64,000 bases of DNA from Lutibacter sp. A80 (GTDB lineage: Bacteria; Bacteroidota; Bacteroidia; Flavobacteriales; Flavobacteriaceae): NCBI RefSeq assembly GCF_022429645.1, contig NZ_CP092480.1:957501-1021500 (forward strand), read 5' to 3'. The position numbers were made by a program, and so were the translations under genes. Shown piece after piece: positions 7,389-15,257 of the stretch. The notes beneath the pieces were generated by a model. That model saw only the letters and a list, made by a program, of their open reading frames with translations, was not told the DNA's origin and searched no databases. The stretch's first letter is position 1, and every line of letters starts with the position of its first letter.

Positions 7389-7523
7389 TTAGATGTAATT
7401 TTTCGATTTGGTTGCGTCAAATTGTGCCCAACGAGTTATATAATCATAAAAAGTGTCTTTATCCCATTCTAATTTACGGGATATAAACACTTTTAATCTA
7501 ATTTTTAATTTCTTAAATTTCAT
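7389..7523 (-). CDS. Leader ORF crossing the attI-like junction
   Basis: A 44-codon ORF that starts with ATG at 7523, between the recombinase and the array, and reads through the first cassette junction (7432) into cassette 1, stopping 15 nt before the lipoprotein start. The fixed part (31 codons) is basic; only the tail would change when a new cassette is inserted. In class 1 integrons a short ORF overlapping attI1 (ORF-11) helps translation of the first cassette; this has the same geometry. It could equally be a chance ORF. Confidence 0.35.
   Translation of the reverse strand: MKFKKLKIRLKVFISRKLEWDKDTFYDYITRWAQFDATKSKNYI
7424..7500 (-). other. attI-like junction and adjacent inverted repeat
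   Basis: GTGCCCAAC (7424-7432) is the boundary of the first cassette, followed by CGAGTTATATAATC, which resembles the arm of the attC-like sites (compare CGAGTTTTTATAAGATT in site G). Next to it is an inverted repeat, 7449-7465 (AAAAGTGTCTTTATCCC) against 7478-7494 (GGGATATAAACACTTTT), 15 of 17 pairs with a 12-nt loop. The repeat is absent from the attC-like sites, as expected if this is the platform site. Confidence 0.55.
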
Positions 7524-7562
7524 TTTTTATTCAAAAAAAATGATAGTATTTATATTTAAAAA

Positions 7563-7570
7563 CAAATATA
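7563..7570 (-). promoter_or_regulatory. Candidate cassette promoter (-7 box)
   Basis: TATATTTG on the minus strand fits the Bacteroidota -7 consensus TAnnTTTG. It lies between the recombinase stop and the leader ORF, where it could drive the cassettes. No good -33 TTG is seen at normal spacing. Confidence 0.4.
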
Positions 7571-7616
7571 ATTATTGAATTGCTTAATATGTATGATATT
7601 TATCAAATTCTTCATA

Positions 7617-8789
7617 TTAGGTTATTTTAAGTGTTGTATCGTTATTTGTTTTTTGAAAATTATTTACTGCAGCATCTAATGGACTTCTTACCCCTAATAA
7701 ACTTTTCTTTGATACGTGTGTATAAATCATAGTTGTTTCTGGTCTAGCATGCCCTAATAATTCTTGTATTAATCTAAGGTCAATACCATCCTCTAAAAGA
7801 TGTGTAGCGTAGCTGTGTCTTAATGTATGAGGTGTAATATGTTTTGAAATTCCAGCTAAATTGGCAGACCTTTTTAAGAATGCTCTTATACTACTTGATG
7901 TATATTTAGAAAATTCTTTACCTTCAACAAAATATTTTTTTGGCTTATAACTATTTACATAATTCATAAATAGTGGTATATAACTATCGGCCAAAGTCGT
8001 ATATCTGTCTTTTCTTCCTTTAGCCTGGTAAAGATATACTTGTTTTCGTTTTATATCTATGTGTTTTAACTCTAAGTTTAAAAGTTCTCCAATTCTTAAT
8101 CCTGAAGAATATAATAATCCTATTATTGCTCTGTGTTTTATATTTTTTGTGTTTTGTAATAGTAAAATAATTTCTTGTTGAGAAAGAACAACTGGTAGTT
8201 TTTTTGATTTTTTGGGTCGAGTTAATTCAAGACCTTTAATTTGACATTCTGGATAAAATATTGCAAATAATTTAATAGCACTAATTAATTGTCTCTGTGA
8301 ACTTATACTGTAATTTCTAGGAACAAAACTATCCTCTAAGAATTTTTCTACATCTCTATTTGTTAAGCTTGAAATAGTTTTAGGCTGAATATAATCAAGA
8401 AAATCAGCTAAAAATCCAAAATAGGTTTTAACAGTACTTTCACTATATCTTTTACCCTTTAGGTACTTTACATAACTACTTATAAGTACTTTATTTTTGT
8501 CTGAAAGCTTTCGATCTTTATAATACTTTAATTTTTGTGTGTTAAAACTTTCTTTGTCAAAAGTAAATCTAAGAAATGGTACAACATCCTTTTTTACAAT
8601 TTTTAAATTTTCATCAGTATAATCGCAACACCAACCTTTTAAAGTTTTACTCCATTTAAAAAAAGGATTTTGCCTTAAAAGGTTAATTATTTTGTCATCA
8701 TATTTAAATGTAAAAAGTAAAACAGGTTTTTTTCTGTGAATTACTTTTTTTAAAATAACTGTAGTAAATGAAATGTAATTTTTATCCAT
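7617..8789 (-). CDS. Tyrosine recombinase, integron-integrase-like
   Basis: A 390-residue site-specific recombinase. Residues 1-95 form an extra N-terminal domain (LLFTFKYDDKIINLL..WSKTLKGWCCDYT). Residues 100-180 are the SAM-like core-binding domain (SESTVKTYFGFLADFLDYI). Residues 200-375 are the catalytic domain with R232 (SSGLRIGEL), K258/K260 (AKGRKDR), H321 and R324 (HTLRHSYATHLL), H347 (LLGHA) and nucleophile Y356 (TTMIYTHV). The tail GVRSPLDA (366-373) is strikingly like IntI1. The IntI-specific insertion expected between the beta-hairpin and the HxxR box is not visible (only about 60 residues separate them). It lies upstream of the cassettes in the same direction, as in 'inverted' integrons. 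XerC/D or a phage integrase is less likely given the adjacent array. Confidence 0.85.
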   Translation of the reverse strand: MDKNYISFTTVILKKVIHRKKPVLLFTFKYDDKIINLLRQNPFFKWSKTLKGWCCDYTDENLKIVKKDVVPFLRFTFDKESFNTQKLKYYKDRKLSDKNKVLISSYVKYLKGKRYSESTVKTYFGFLADFLDYIQPKTISSLTNRDVEKFLEDSFVPRNYSISSQRQLISAIKLFAIFYPECQIKGLELTRPKKSKKLPVVLSQQEIILLLQNTKNIKHRAIIGLLYSSGLRIGELLNLELKHIDIKRKQVYLYQAKGRKDRYTTLADSYIPLFMNYVNSYKPKKYFVEGKEFSKYTSSSIRAFLKRSANLAGISKHITPHTLRHSYATHLLEDGIDLRLIQELLGHARPETTMIYTHVSKKSLLGVRSPLDAAVNNFQKTNNDTTLKIT

Positions 8790-8796
8790 AGCATTT

Positions 8797-8804
8797 CAAA
8801 TATA
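8797..8804 (-). promoter_or_regulatory. -7 box of the recombinase gene
   Basis: TATATTTG on the minus strand, 7 nt before the ATG at 8789. A normal start about six bases downstream would give a nearly leaderless mRNA. Confidence 0.45.
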
Positions 8805-8915
8805 TTAAATTTTAATTAAAAACTAGAATCTAACTATTTAAAATACAACACCTTAATAAAAAACACTTCCTCTACCCTACTTAAAAAAAAGAATAACTAT
8901 AAATACATAGCAAAA

Positions 8916-9368
8916 TTATTCTAAAATCTGACTTGTATGTTGTTTTGTTTTTACTTTTGAAATTATATCTTCTAAAATTCCATTTTCATCAATAACAAAA
9001 GTTGTTCTATGAATCCCATCATATTCTCTTCCCATAAATTTCTTTGGCCCCCAAACACCAAAAGCATTAATTACGGTTTTATCCTCGTCTGCCAATAACG
9101 GAAACGGAAGTTCGTTTTTATTAATAAAATTTTGTTGACGCTTTGCAGAATCGGCACTTACTCCTAAAACATCGTATCCTTTTGCTAAAAAAGATTGATA
9201 ATTATCTCTTAAATTACAGGCTTCCATTGTACAACCAGGTGTACTCGCTTTTGGATAAAAAAATAATACTAATTTTTTCCCTGCATAATCTGTTAATTTA
9301 ATGGTATTTCCTTGCTGATCTAATGCTTCAAAATTTGGTGCTTTATCACCTACTTTTAATGTTGTCAT
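8916..9368 (-). CDS. bcp: Thioredoxin-dependent peroxiredoxin, Bcp/PrxQ type
   Basis: A 150-residue cytosolic peroxidase that reduces hydroperoxides with electrons from thioredoxin. The peroxidatic Cys46 sits in YPKASTPGCTMEAC and the resolving Cys51 is five residues on, the arrangement of the atypical 2-Cys PrxQ class. Length is normal and the AhpC/TSA thioredoxin-like fold is complete. It marks the point where the chromosome returns to core genes next to the recombinase. Confidence 0.93.
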   Translation of the reverse strand: MTTLKVGDKAPNFEALDQQGNTIKLTDYAGKKLVLFFYPKASTPGCTMEACNLRDNYQSFLAKGYDVLGVSADSAKRQQNFINKNELPFPLLADEDKTVINAFGVWGPKKFMGREYDGIHRTTFVIDENGILEDIISKVKTKQHTSQILE

Positions 9369-9487
9369 TTATAATTGGTTTTAAAATTGAAAGTTAAAAA
9401 GTTATTAGTACAATTAAAACTTTTTTAAGAATTATCTCTGTAAATTTTAAGAAACTTTGTACTTTTATTTTTTACAACTACTAAATA

Positions 9488-10138
9488 ATGACAAAAAAAG
9501 AAAAAATTCAATTTGTAATTGATACTCTTGAAGAATTATACACAGAAGTTCCAATTCCTTTAGATCATAAGGACCCTTATACACTGTTAGTTGCAGTTTT
9601 ATTATCTGCCCAAAGTACAGATATTGGTGTAAATAAAATTACACCTATTTTATTTGCTAAAGCAGATAATCCGTACGATATGATAAAACTTAGCGTTGAA
9701 GAGATAAGAGAAATAATAAAACCTGTTGGTCTATCTCCTATGAAAGCGAAAGGTATTTACGGGTTATCTAAAATTTTAATAGAAAAACACCAAGGAAAAG
9801 TACCTCAAAACTATAAAGATCTAGAAGAACTTCCAGCTGTTGGACATAAAACCGCAAGTGTTGTTATGAGCCAAGCTTTTGGTGTACCTGCATTTCCTGT
9901 TGATACGCATATACACAGATTATTATATCGATGGGGTTTATCAAGTGGAAAAAATGTTGTTCAAAGTGAAAAAGATGCTAAACGTTTATTTCCTAAAGAA
10001 TTATGGAACAAACTTCATTTGCAAATTATATTTTATGGTAGAGAATATTCTCCTGCAAGAGGTTGGAATATTGAAAAAGATATTATTACAAAAACTATTG
10101 GTAGAAAATCTGTTTTAAATAAAATTAAAAATGGCTAA
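9488..10138 (+). CDS. nth: Endonuclease III without iron-sulfur cysteines
   Basis: A 216-residue DNA glycosylase/AP lyase for oxidised pyrimidines in base-excision repair. The helix-hairpin-helix LPAVGHKTASVV carries catalytic Lys121, and catalytic Asp139 is in FPVDTHIHRL. The C-terminus, where E. coli Nth binds a 4Fe-4S cluster through four cysteines, reads YGREYSPARGWNIEKD and has none; the whole protein has no cysteine. The catalytic residues suggest it is still active. The last codons overlap a small downstream ORF. Confidence 0.92.
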   Translation: MTKKEKIQFVIDTLEELYTEVPIPLDHKDPYTLLVAVLLSAQSTDIGVNKITPILFAKADNPYDMIKLSVEEIREIIKPVGLSPMKAKGIYGLSKILIEKHQGKVPQNYKDLEELPAVGHKTASVVMSQAFGVPAFPVDTHIHRLLYRWGLSSGKNVVQSEKDAKRLFPKELWNKLHLQIIFYGREYSPARGWNIEKDIITKTIGRKSVLNKIKNG

Positions 10139-10283
10139 AAAAGGGAGTGCTAAAAACACAAAAAATAAGGCTTTACACTCTAAATTAATAAAGCAAAAAA
10201 TAAACAAAGTTAAAGCTTCTAAAGTAGCTACAAAAGAACGACTAAAAGCTATTATTAAAAAGTCTCAACAGAATAAATTATAA
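10131..10283 (+). CDS. Small lysine-rich basic protein
   Basis: A 50-codon ORF that starts within the last codons of nth (ATGGCTAA overlap, +1 frame), a sign of translational coupling. About one residue in three is Lys or Arg, with no acidic patch and no membrane segment. It could bind nucleic acid or ribosomes. I do not recognise a family, and a chance ORF cannot be excluded, although its overlap with nth and its clean stop favour a gene. Confidence 0.45.
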   Translation: MAKKGSAKNTKNKALHSKLIKQKINKVKASKVATKERLKAIIKKSQQNKL

Positions 10284-10308
10284 CCACACTAAAAAATTAA
10301 AATTTTAA

Positions 10309-10337
10309 AAGCCCATTTCTGGTTAAAAAATGGGCTT
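10309..10337 (-). terminator. Rho-independent terminator
   Basis: AAGCCCATTT pairs with AAATGGGCTT across an 8-9 nt loop. The T-rich tail is on the minus strand, so it serves the small gene at 10346-10486, and possibly nth from the other side. Confidence 0.65.
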
Positions 10338-10345
10338 AAAGAACA

Positions 10346-10486
10346 TTAATTCAAATGTAATTCAATATAGTTGTTTTTGTTGGTTTTAATTACCCTCATT
10401 TGTTTAGAGTAATTCAGCAAATATTGAATTATTTCAGTTTTTGGTTGTTCCAAAGTAGGAATGTTTTCAGAGTAAAGTTTCATCAT
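10346..10486 (-). CDS. Small conserved-looking protein next to the sigma factor
   Basis: A 46-residue ORF beginning MMKLYSENIPTLEQPKTEII and ending NNYIELHLN. It lies 47 nt downstream of the ECF sigma factor on the same strand and is followed by a clear terminator. The amino-acid make-up is protein-like (amphipathic, no low-complexity runs), and I believe similar short proteins occur beside sigma factors in flavobacteria. Function unknown. Confidence 0.55.
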   Translation of the reverse strand: MMKLYSENIPTLEQPKTEIIQYLLNYSKQMRVIKTNKNNYIELHLN

Positions 10487-10533
10487 ATATATTGGATTTA
10501 CACTAATATAACGATGAAATTTTACATTTAGTA

Positions 10534-11118
10534 TTAATTTACTAAAATAACATTATGTTTCTCTATTAACTTTCTTAAATTAATTAATGCATAACGCATT
10601 CTTCCAAGTGCCGTATTTATACTTACGTTTGTATTTTCTGCTATTTCTTTAAAACTCATGTCCTTATACATACGCATAACTAACACTTCCTTTTGATCTT
10701 CGGGTAACTCAACTATTAAACCTCTAATATCGTCTAATATTTGATCCTTAATCAGTTGTTTTTCAACATTTAAAACCTCATCGCTAATTACTGTAAATAT
10801 ATCAAATTCATCAGTATTTTTAAATGTAGGAATTCTTTTATTTCTTCTAAAGTGATCAATTACCAAATTATGAGCAATACGCATTACCCAAGGTAAAAAC
10901 TTACCTTCTTCATTATATTTACCTCTTTTTAAAGTATTAATAACTTTAATAAAAGTATCTTGAAAAAGATCTTCGGCAATTTCTCTATCTAAAACTTTAG
11001 ACAATATAAAACTAAATATTCGCTGTTTATGTCGAATAATTAGAATCTCTAATGATTTTTCGTTACCATTTATATAGTCGCTAACTAAAACGCTATCGGA
11101 TATAACTTTACTTTGCAT
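10534..11118 (-). CDS. RNA polymerase sigma factor, ECF family
   Basis: A 194-residue alternative sigma factor. Region 2 covers about 20-95, with the core-binding and -10 recognition segment FLPWVMRIAHNLVIDHFRRNKR. Region 4, near 130-185, has the helix-turn-helix FKEIAENTNVSINTALGRMRYAL for -35 recognition. There is no anti-sigma factor gene next to it, so control may be at transcription level. The linker is longer than in the shortest ECF factors but normal for the Bacteroidota type. Confidence 0.9.
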   Translation of the reverse strand: MQSKVISDSVLVSDYINGNEKSLEILIIRHKQRIFSFILSKVLDREIAEDLFQDTFIKVINTLKRGKYNEEGKFLPWVMRIAHNLVIDHFRRNKRIPTFKNTDEFDIFTVISDEVLNVEKQLIKDQILDDIRGLIVELPEDQKEVLVMRMYKDMSFKEIAENTNVSINTALGRMRYALINLRKLIEKHNVILVN

Positions 11119-11317
11119 AATAAAAATACATTTTAGTGGGGTTTATTCAATTTGTATTTGATTTAAAAAGTAATTGTGTTATATAGGCGCTCTTTTTTTA
11201 GAATTAATAATCAAATATGCAGTATTTTTTTAACATTTACAAGTAAAAGTTAAATTTACTATGTATATTTTTTAAATTATGTTTTACAATGCTATTAAAA
11301 TTCTCATTAATTGTAAT

Positions 11318-11325
11318 TATCTTTG
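11318..11325 (+). promoter_or_regulatory. -7 box of uvrA
   Basis: TATCTTTG, 23 nt before the uvrA ATG. Confidence 0.45.
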
Positions 11326-11348
11326 TTTTTTAATTTTCTGAAGTAATT

Positions 11349-14135
11349 ATGACCAAAAACCTTGCCGAATTAAACCCAAAAGAAAATATTCTAATTAAAG
11401 GAGCCTCTCTTCACAATTTAAAAAATATTGATGTTGCAATACCTAGAAATAAATTGGTTGTAATTACAGGACTTTCTGGTTCTGGAAAATCTAGTTTGGC
11501 TTTTGATACTTTATTTGCAGAAGGTCAACGAAGATACGTTGAAAGTTTATCGTCCTATGCGCGCCAGTTTTTAGGTAGATTAAACAAACCAAAAGTAGAC
11601 TATATTAAAGGAATAGCTCCTGCTATTGCAATTGAACAAAAAGTAAATTCTACAAACCCTAGATCTACCGTTGGAACCTCAACAGAAATTTACGATTATT
11701 TAAAATTATTATTTGCCAGAATTGGTAAAACCTACTCTCCTATTTCAGGAAACGAAGTAAAAAAACATACTGTTAGCGATGTTATTAATCACATTAAAAA
11801 AACACCTCTAAAAACAAAATTATTACTACTTGCTCCTGTACAAATACCTGAAGAAAGAGGCGTGCTTCAAACTTTAAAAATATTAGCACAACAAGGCTAT
11901 GCTAGAATAAAATATAAAAATGAAATTCTTAGAATTGAAGCTATTACAGAAGATATAGAGCGTGATTTTTATTTAGTTATAGATAGAATTGTAGTAAAAG
12001 ATAATGAAGACTTTTTTAACCGCTTAGGTGATGCTATTCAAACTGCTTTTTTTGAAGGAAAAGGCGCTTGTATTATTCAAAATTTAGACACCAAAGAAGA
12101 AACTCTTTTCAATAATAAATTTGAATTAGATGGTATTCAGTTTTTAGAACCTAATACACATTTATTCAGTTTTAACAACCCGTACGGAGCTTGTCCTACT
12201 TGCGAAGGATATGGTAATGTAATAGGTATTGATAAAGATTTAGTAATACCAAATACAGCTCTTTCAATTTATGAAGATGCTATTTTACCTTGGAAATCAG
12301 ATTCATTTAGTCATTATAAAAACGATTTAATAACTCACGCTTATAAATTCGATATTCCAATCCATAAACCTTGGTTCGAACTAACCGAAGCTCAAAAAAA
12401 TCTTATTTGGAAAGGTAATAATTCTTTTAATGGTTTGTCTCATTTCTTTAAACATTTAGAAGAAAAAAGCTATAAAATTCAATATCGAGTAATGCTTTCT
12501 CGCTACAGAGGTAAAACAAAATGTACCGCTTGTAATGGCAAAAGGTTAAGAGAAGAAACCAATTATGTAAAAATAAATTCAAAAAATATTAGCGAATTGG
12601 TTGATATACCTTTAAATGAATTAGCAACCTTTTTTAAAAATCTAAAACTTGATGTTTATGAAGAAAAAATTGCAAAACGTTTATTGGTTGAAATAAATAA
12701 CAGATTGCAATTTTTAAATGATGTAGGCTTAAATTACTTAACTTTAAATAGAACTTCAAATACATTATCAGGTGGTGAAAGTCAACGTATAAACTTAGCA
12801 ACATCTTTAGGAAGTAGTTTGGTAGGTTCTATGTATATTTTAGATGAACCAAGTATTGGTTTACACCCAAAAGATACCGAGCGCTTAATTAAAGTGCTAA
12901 AAGACTTACGTAATTTAGGAAATACTGTTATTGTTGTTGAACACGATGAAGATATTATGAAGGCTGCCGATTTAATTATAGACATTGGACCTGAAGCTGG
13001 AACTTTTGGAGGAGAAATTGTTGCAGAAGGTACTTTTAAAGAAATTTTAAAAACAGACTCTTTAACAGCACATTATTTAAACAATACTCAACAAATAAAA
13101 GTACCTAATACAAGAAGAATTTCAAAAAAAGCAGTAACAGTAATTGGAGCCAGAGAAAATAATTTAAAAAATATTGATGTCACCTTCCCTTTAAATTGTT
13201 TAACTGTAATTACAGGTGTTTCAGGTAGTGGAAAAAGTACCTTGGTTAGTAAAATTTTATTTCCTGCCATACAAAAGAAAATTGGTGGCTATGGAGAAAA
13301 AATCGGCCAGTTTACTGAAATTACAGGCGATTTTAAATCCATTGAACATATAGAATTTATAAACCAAAACCCAATTGGGCGCTCTAGTAGATCAAATCCG
13401 GTAACTTATATAAAAGCCTATGATGATATTAGAGCCTTATTTGCTTCAGAAAAATTATCGAAAATAAGAAATTACCAGCCAAAACATTTTTCATTTAATG
13501 TTGAAGGTGGACGCTGTGAAGTTTGTAAAGGTGAAGGCGAAGTTACCATAGAAATGCAATTTATGGCTGATGTGCATTTAGAATGTGAAGCTTGTAAAGG
13601 AAAACGTTTTAAAAAGGAAATTTTAGAAGTTAAATTCTACAAAAAAAATATAAATGATATATTAAATAGTACTATAGATGATGCTATTAGCTTTTTTAAA
13701 GAGCATAACGAAACTAAAATTGTAAAAAAACTACAACCGCTTCAAGATGTTGGATTAGGCTATGTAACTCTAGGGCAATCGTCTTCAACACTTTCTGGAG
13801 GTGAAGCTCAACGTATTAAATTGGCTTCATTTTTAGTGAAAGGAACACGCCAAAGTAAATCACTATTTATTTTTGATGAACCTACTACTGGATTACACTT
13901 TCACGATATTAAAAAATTATTAAAATCGTTTAATGCTTTAATAGAAAATGGACACTCTATCATAGTAATTGAACATAATATTGATTTAATTAAATGTGCC
14001 GATTACATTATAGACTTAGGAAAAGAAGGTGGTAAAAACGGTGGTGCTCTACTATTTCAAGGCACACCAGAAGAGCTTATTAAGTGTAAAGATTCTTTAA
14101 CAGCGCCTTATTTAGCCGAAAAATTAAACGTATAA
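11349..14135 (+). CDS. uvrA: Excinuclease ABC subunit A
   Basis: A 928-residue damage-recognition ATPase of nucleotide excision repair. It carries two ABC modules: Walker A at 41-49 (GLSGSGKSS) and about 622-630 (GVSGSGKST), with signatures LSGGESQRI (about 473) and LSGGEAQRI (about 814). Zinc-binding CxxC pairs are at about 282 (CPTC), 391 (CTAC), 722 (CEVC) and 745 (CEAC). Length is standard for UvrA1. It stands alone, with its own -7 box and no co-transcribed gene. Confidence 0.97.
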   Translation: MTKNLAELNPKENILIKGASLHNLKNIDVAIPRNKLVVITGLSGSGKSSLAFDTLFAEGQRRYVESLSSYARQFLGRLNKPKVDYIKGIAPAIAIEQKVNSTNPRSTVGTSTEIYDYLKLLFARIGKTYSPISGNEVKKHTVSDVINHIKKTPLKTKLLLLAPVQIPEERGVLQTLKILAQQGYARIKYKNEILRIEAITEDIERDFYLVIDRIVVKDNEDFFNRLGDAIQTAFFEGKGACIIQNLDTKEETLFNNKFELDGIQFLEPNTHLFSFNNPYGACPTCEGYGNVIGIDKDLVIPNTALSIYEDAILPWKSDSFSHYKNDLITHAYKFDIPIHKPWFELTEAQKNLIWKGNNSFNGLSHFFKHLEEKSYKIQYRVMLSRYRGKTKCTACNGKRLREETNYVKINSKNISELVDIPLNELATFFKNLKLDVYEEKIAKRLLVEINNRLQFLNDVGLNYLTLNRTSNTLSGGESQRINLATSLGSSLVGSMYILDEPSIGLHPKDTERLIKVLKDLRNLGNTVIVVEHDEDIMKAADLIIDIGPEAGTFGGEIVAEGTFKEILKTDSLTAHYLNNTQQIKVPNTRRISKKAVTVIGARENNLKNIDVTFPLNCLTVITGVSGSGKSTLVSKILFPAIQKKIGGYGEKIGQFTEITGDFKSIEHIEFINQNPIGRSSRSNPVTYIKAYDDIRALFASEKLSKIRNYQPKHFSFNVEGGRCEVCKGEGEVTIEMQFMADVHLECEACKGKRFKKEILEVKFYKKNINDILNSTIDDAISFFKEHNETKIVKKLQPLQDVGLGYVTLGQSSSTLSGGEAQRIKLASFLVKGTRQSKSLFIFDEPTTGLHFHDIKKLLKSFNALIENGHSIIVIEHNIDLIKCADYIIDLGKEGGKNGGALLFQGTPEELIKCKDSLTAPYLAEKLNV

Positions 14136-14317
14136 TTTAGTAATAATTAATAGAATAAAGGTTTACTTTATTATTAGATTTTAAATATTAACAGCACATA
14201 AAATACTTGTGCCTAATTGGCATTTCATATTGTATTCTATAAAAATTAAGTATTTAGGCTTCAAAAAAAACTTGCACTATCAAAAAATACAATCCCGTTT
14301 CTAATATTTTTTAAAAC

Positions 14318-15010
14318 CTATTCTTCTTCTTTTTGTTCAGAGTTTTCTAACGTTGTTAATTTACTTTTAGCTAATACAAAATCTGGGAATAAATTTACAG
14401 CACGCATAAAACTTAATTTAGCTTCAGTTTCTTTTTTTAAGTTTAATAAAATAATTCCTTCTAAATAAGCAATTGCAGCTTTTAAATCAACACTTTGGTT
14501 ATAATTTTTATTTACTTGAAAAGTTACTTGTATTTTACCCGTATCTTCTAATAAATCAGCTTTTTTAATTGATTTATAAGCTTCTAACAAATTATTAGAG
14601 GCTACTTGTAATCCTGCTAATTTATATGCGTGGTAGTTATTTTTAGTTTTAGAAAGCAAATTTGTATAAACCTCAATAGCTTTATCTAAAGCTCCCATAT
14701 TTTCAACCGAAATGGCATTCATTTCTAACAATTCAATATTGTCTGGTTTGTACTTTAAAATATCATTTGTAACTAAAAAACTAGAAATGTATTTAGCATC
14801 ATTAAAATACATATACGCTAAACTATCTTTATAAGTACTTTTTTCACCTTCTAAAGCTATAATAGAATACATTGCAGAAGCCGCTGCTTCTTTATCATTA
14901 TAACTTAAAGCTAATTTTATTTTTTGTTGTTGTAACTCTAAATTACTTGTGGTTTGTGCTAAAATTGAAGTTGTTACAAGTAGTACAGCAATAAATATAT
15001 AATTTTTCAT
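14318..15010 (-). CDS. Secreted TPR-repeat protein
   Basis: A 230-residue protein with a cleavable signal peptide (MKNYIFIAVLLVTTSILAQ) and helical repeats consistent with three to four TPR units (for example NIELLEMNAISVENMGALDKAIEVY and AIAYLEGIILLNLKKETEAKLSF). It is probably periplasmic or surface-associated and acts in protein-protein contact. The C-terminus is acidic (EQKEEE). No partner gene is nearby. Confidence 0.75.
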   Translation of the reverse strand: MKNYIFIAVLLVTTSILAQTTSNLELQQQKIKLALSYNDKEAAASAMYSIIALEGEKSTYKDSLAYMYFNDAKYISSFLVTNDILKYKPDNIELLEMNAISVENMGALDKAIEVYTNLLSKTKNNYHAYKLAGLQVASNNLLEAYKSIKKADLLEDTGKIQVTFQVNKNYNQSVDLKAAIAYLEGIILLNLKKETEAKLSFMRAVNLFPDFVLAKSKLTTLENSEQKEEE

Positions 15011-15096
15011 TTTAATAATTTAAATTTTAGTTTGTAAAACTATTAAAATAATTGTTATGTAGTATAAATTTTAATAAAAATAAAGTTTGGATACAA

Positions 15097-15122
15097 AAAA
15101 AGGTCTGTAAAACAGACCTTTT
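15097..15122 (-). terminator. Terminator downstream of tRNA-His
   Basis: AAGGTCTG pairs with CAGACCTT across a 5-nt loop, flanked by A and T runs on both sides. It lies 7 nt beyond the tRNA 3' end and could work in both directions. Confidence 0.7.
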
Positions 15123-15128
15123 ATTTTG

Positions 15129-15203
15129 GGTGGAAGACCGGTTTCGAACCGGCGACCTCCGGAACCACAATCCGGCGCTCTAACCAGCTGAGCTACAACC
15201 ACC
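15129..15203 (-). tRNA. tRNA-His (GTG anticodon)
   Basis: On the minus strand the gene folds into a full cloverleaf with D-arm TAGCTCAGCTGGTTAGAGC, anticodon loop TTGTGGT (GTG) and T-arm GCCGGTTCGAAACCGGT. An extra 5' G (G-1) faces C73, the histidine identity mark. CCA is not encoded. The acceptor stem has two adjacent T-T (U-U) mismatches at positions 5-68 and 6-67. Confidence 0.93.
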
Positions 15204-15257
15204 ATTTAATCGCGAATGCAAATGTAAAACATTGTATAATTTTATACAAGCATTTTT

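Larger units (their letters stand above)
1..7432 (-). mobile_element. Integron-like gene-cassette array, nine cassettes
   Basis: Nine gene units, all readable on the minus strand, lie head to tail and are separated by nine imperfect palindromes of 134-138 bp. In the minus direction each unit begins with TT plus a private sequence, carries a gene whose stop lies near (once inside) the repeat, and ends with a repeat whose first 6-10 bases are the reverse complement of the unit's own start. Cassette limits (1 = nearest the recombinase): 6426-7431, 5643-6425, 5035-5642, 4403-5034, 3698-4402, 2963-3697, 1258-2962, 440-1257 and about 8-439. This is the arrangement of integron cassettes with attC sites. 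None of the cassette genes I checked has a recognisable promoter box of its own. The array continues past the left edge of the window. The integron analogy is inference; the repeats and matched ends are seen directly. Confidence 0.8.

Noticed and set aside
1-7432. CRISPR array
   Set aside because: Repeats are about 135 bp, imperfect, and spaced by coding cassettes of variable length; there are no short spacers and no cas genes.
7449-7494. Inverted repeat as a simple terminator of the recombinase gene
   Set aside because: It lies about 120 bp after the stop, has a long loop and no T run directly after the stem on the minus strand; a site- or leader-related role fits better, though termination is not excluded.
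1-8804. Prophage or ICE
   Set aside because: There are no capsid, tail, relaxase or conjugation genes; only a recombinase and cassette-like units.
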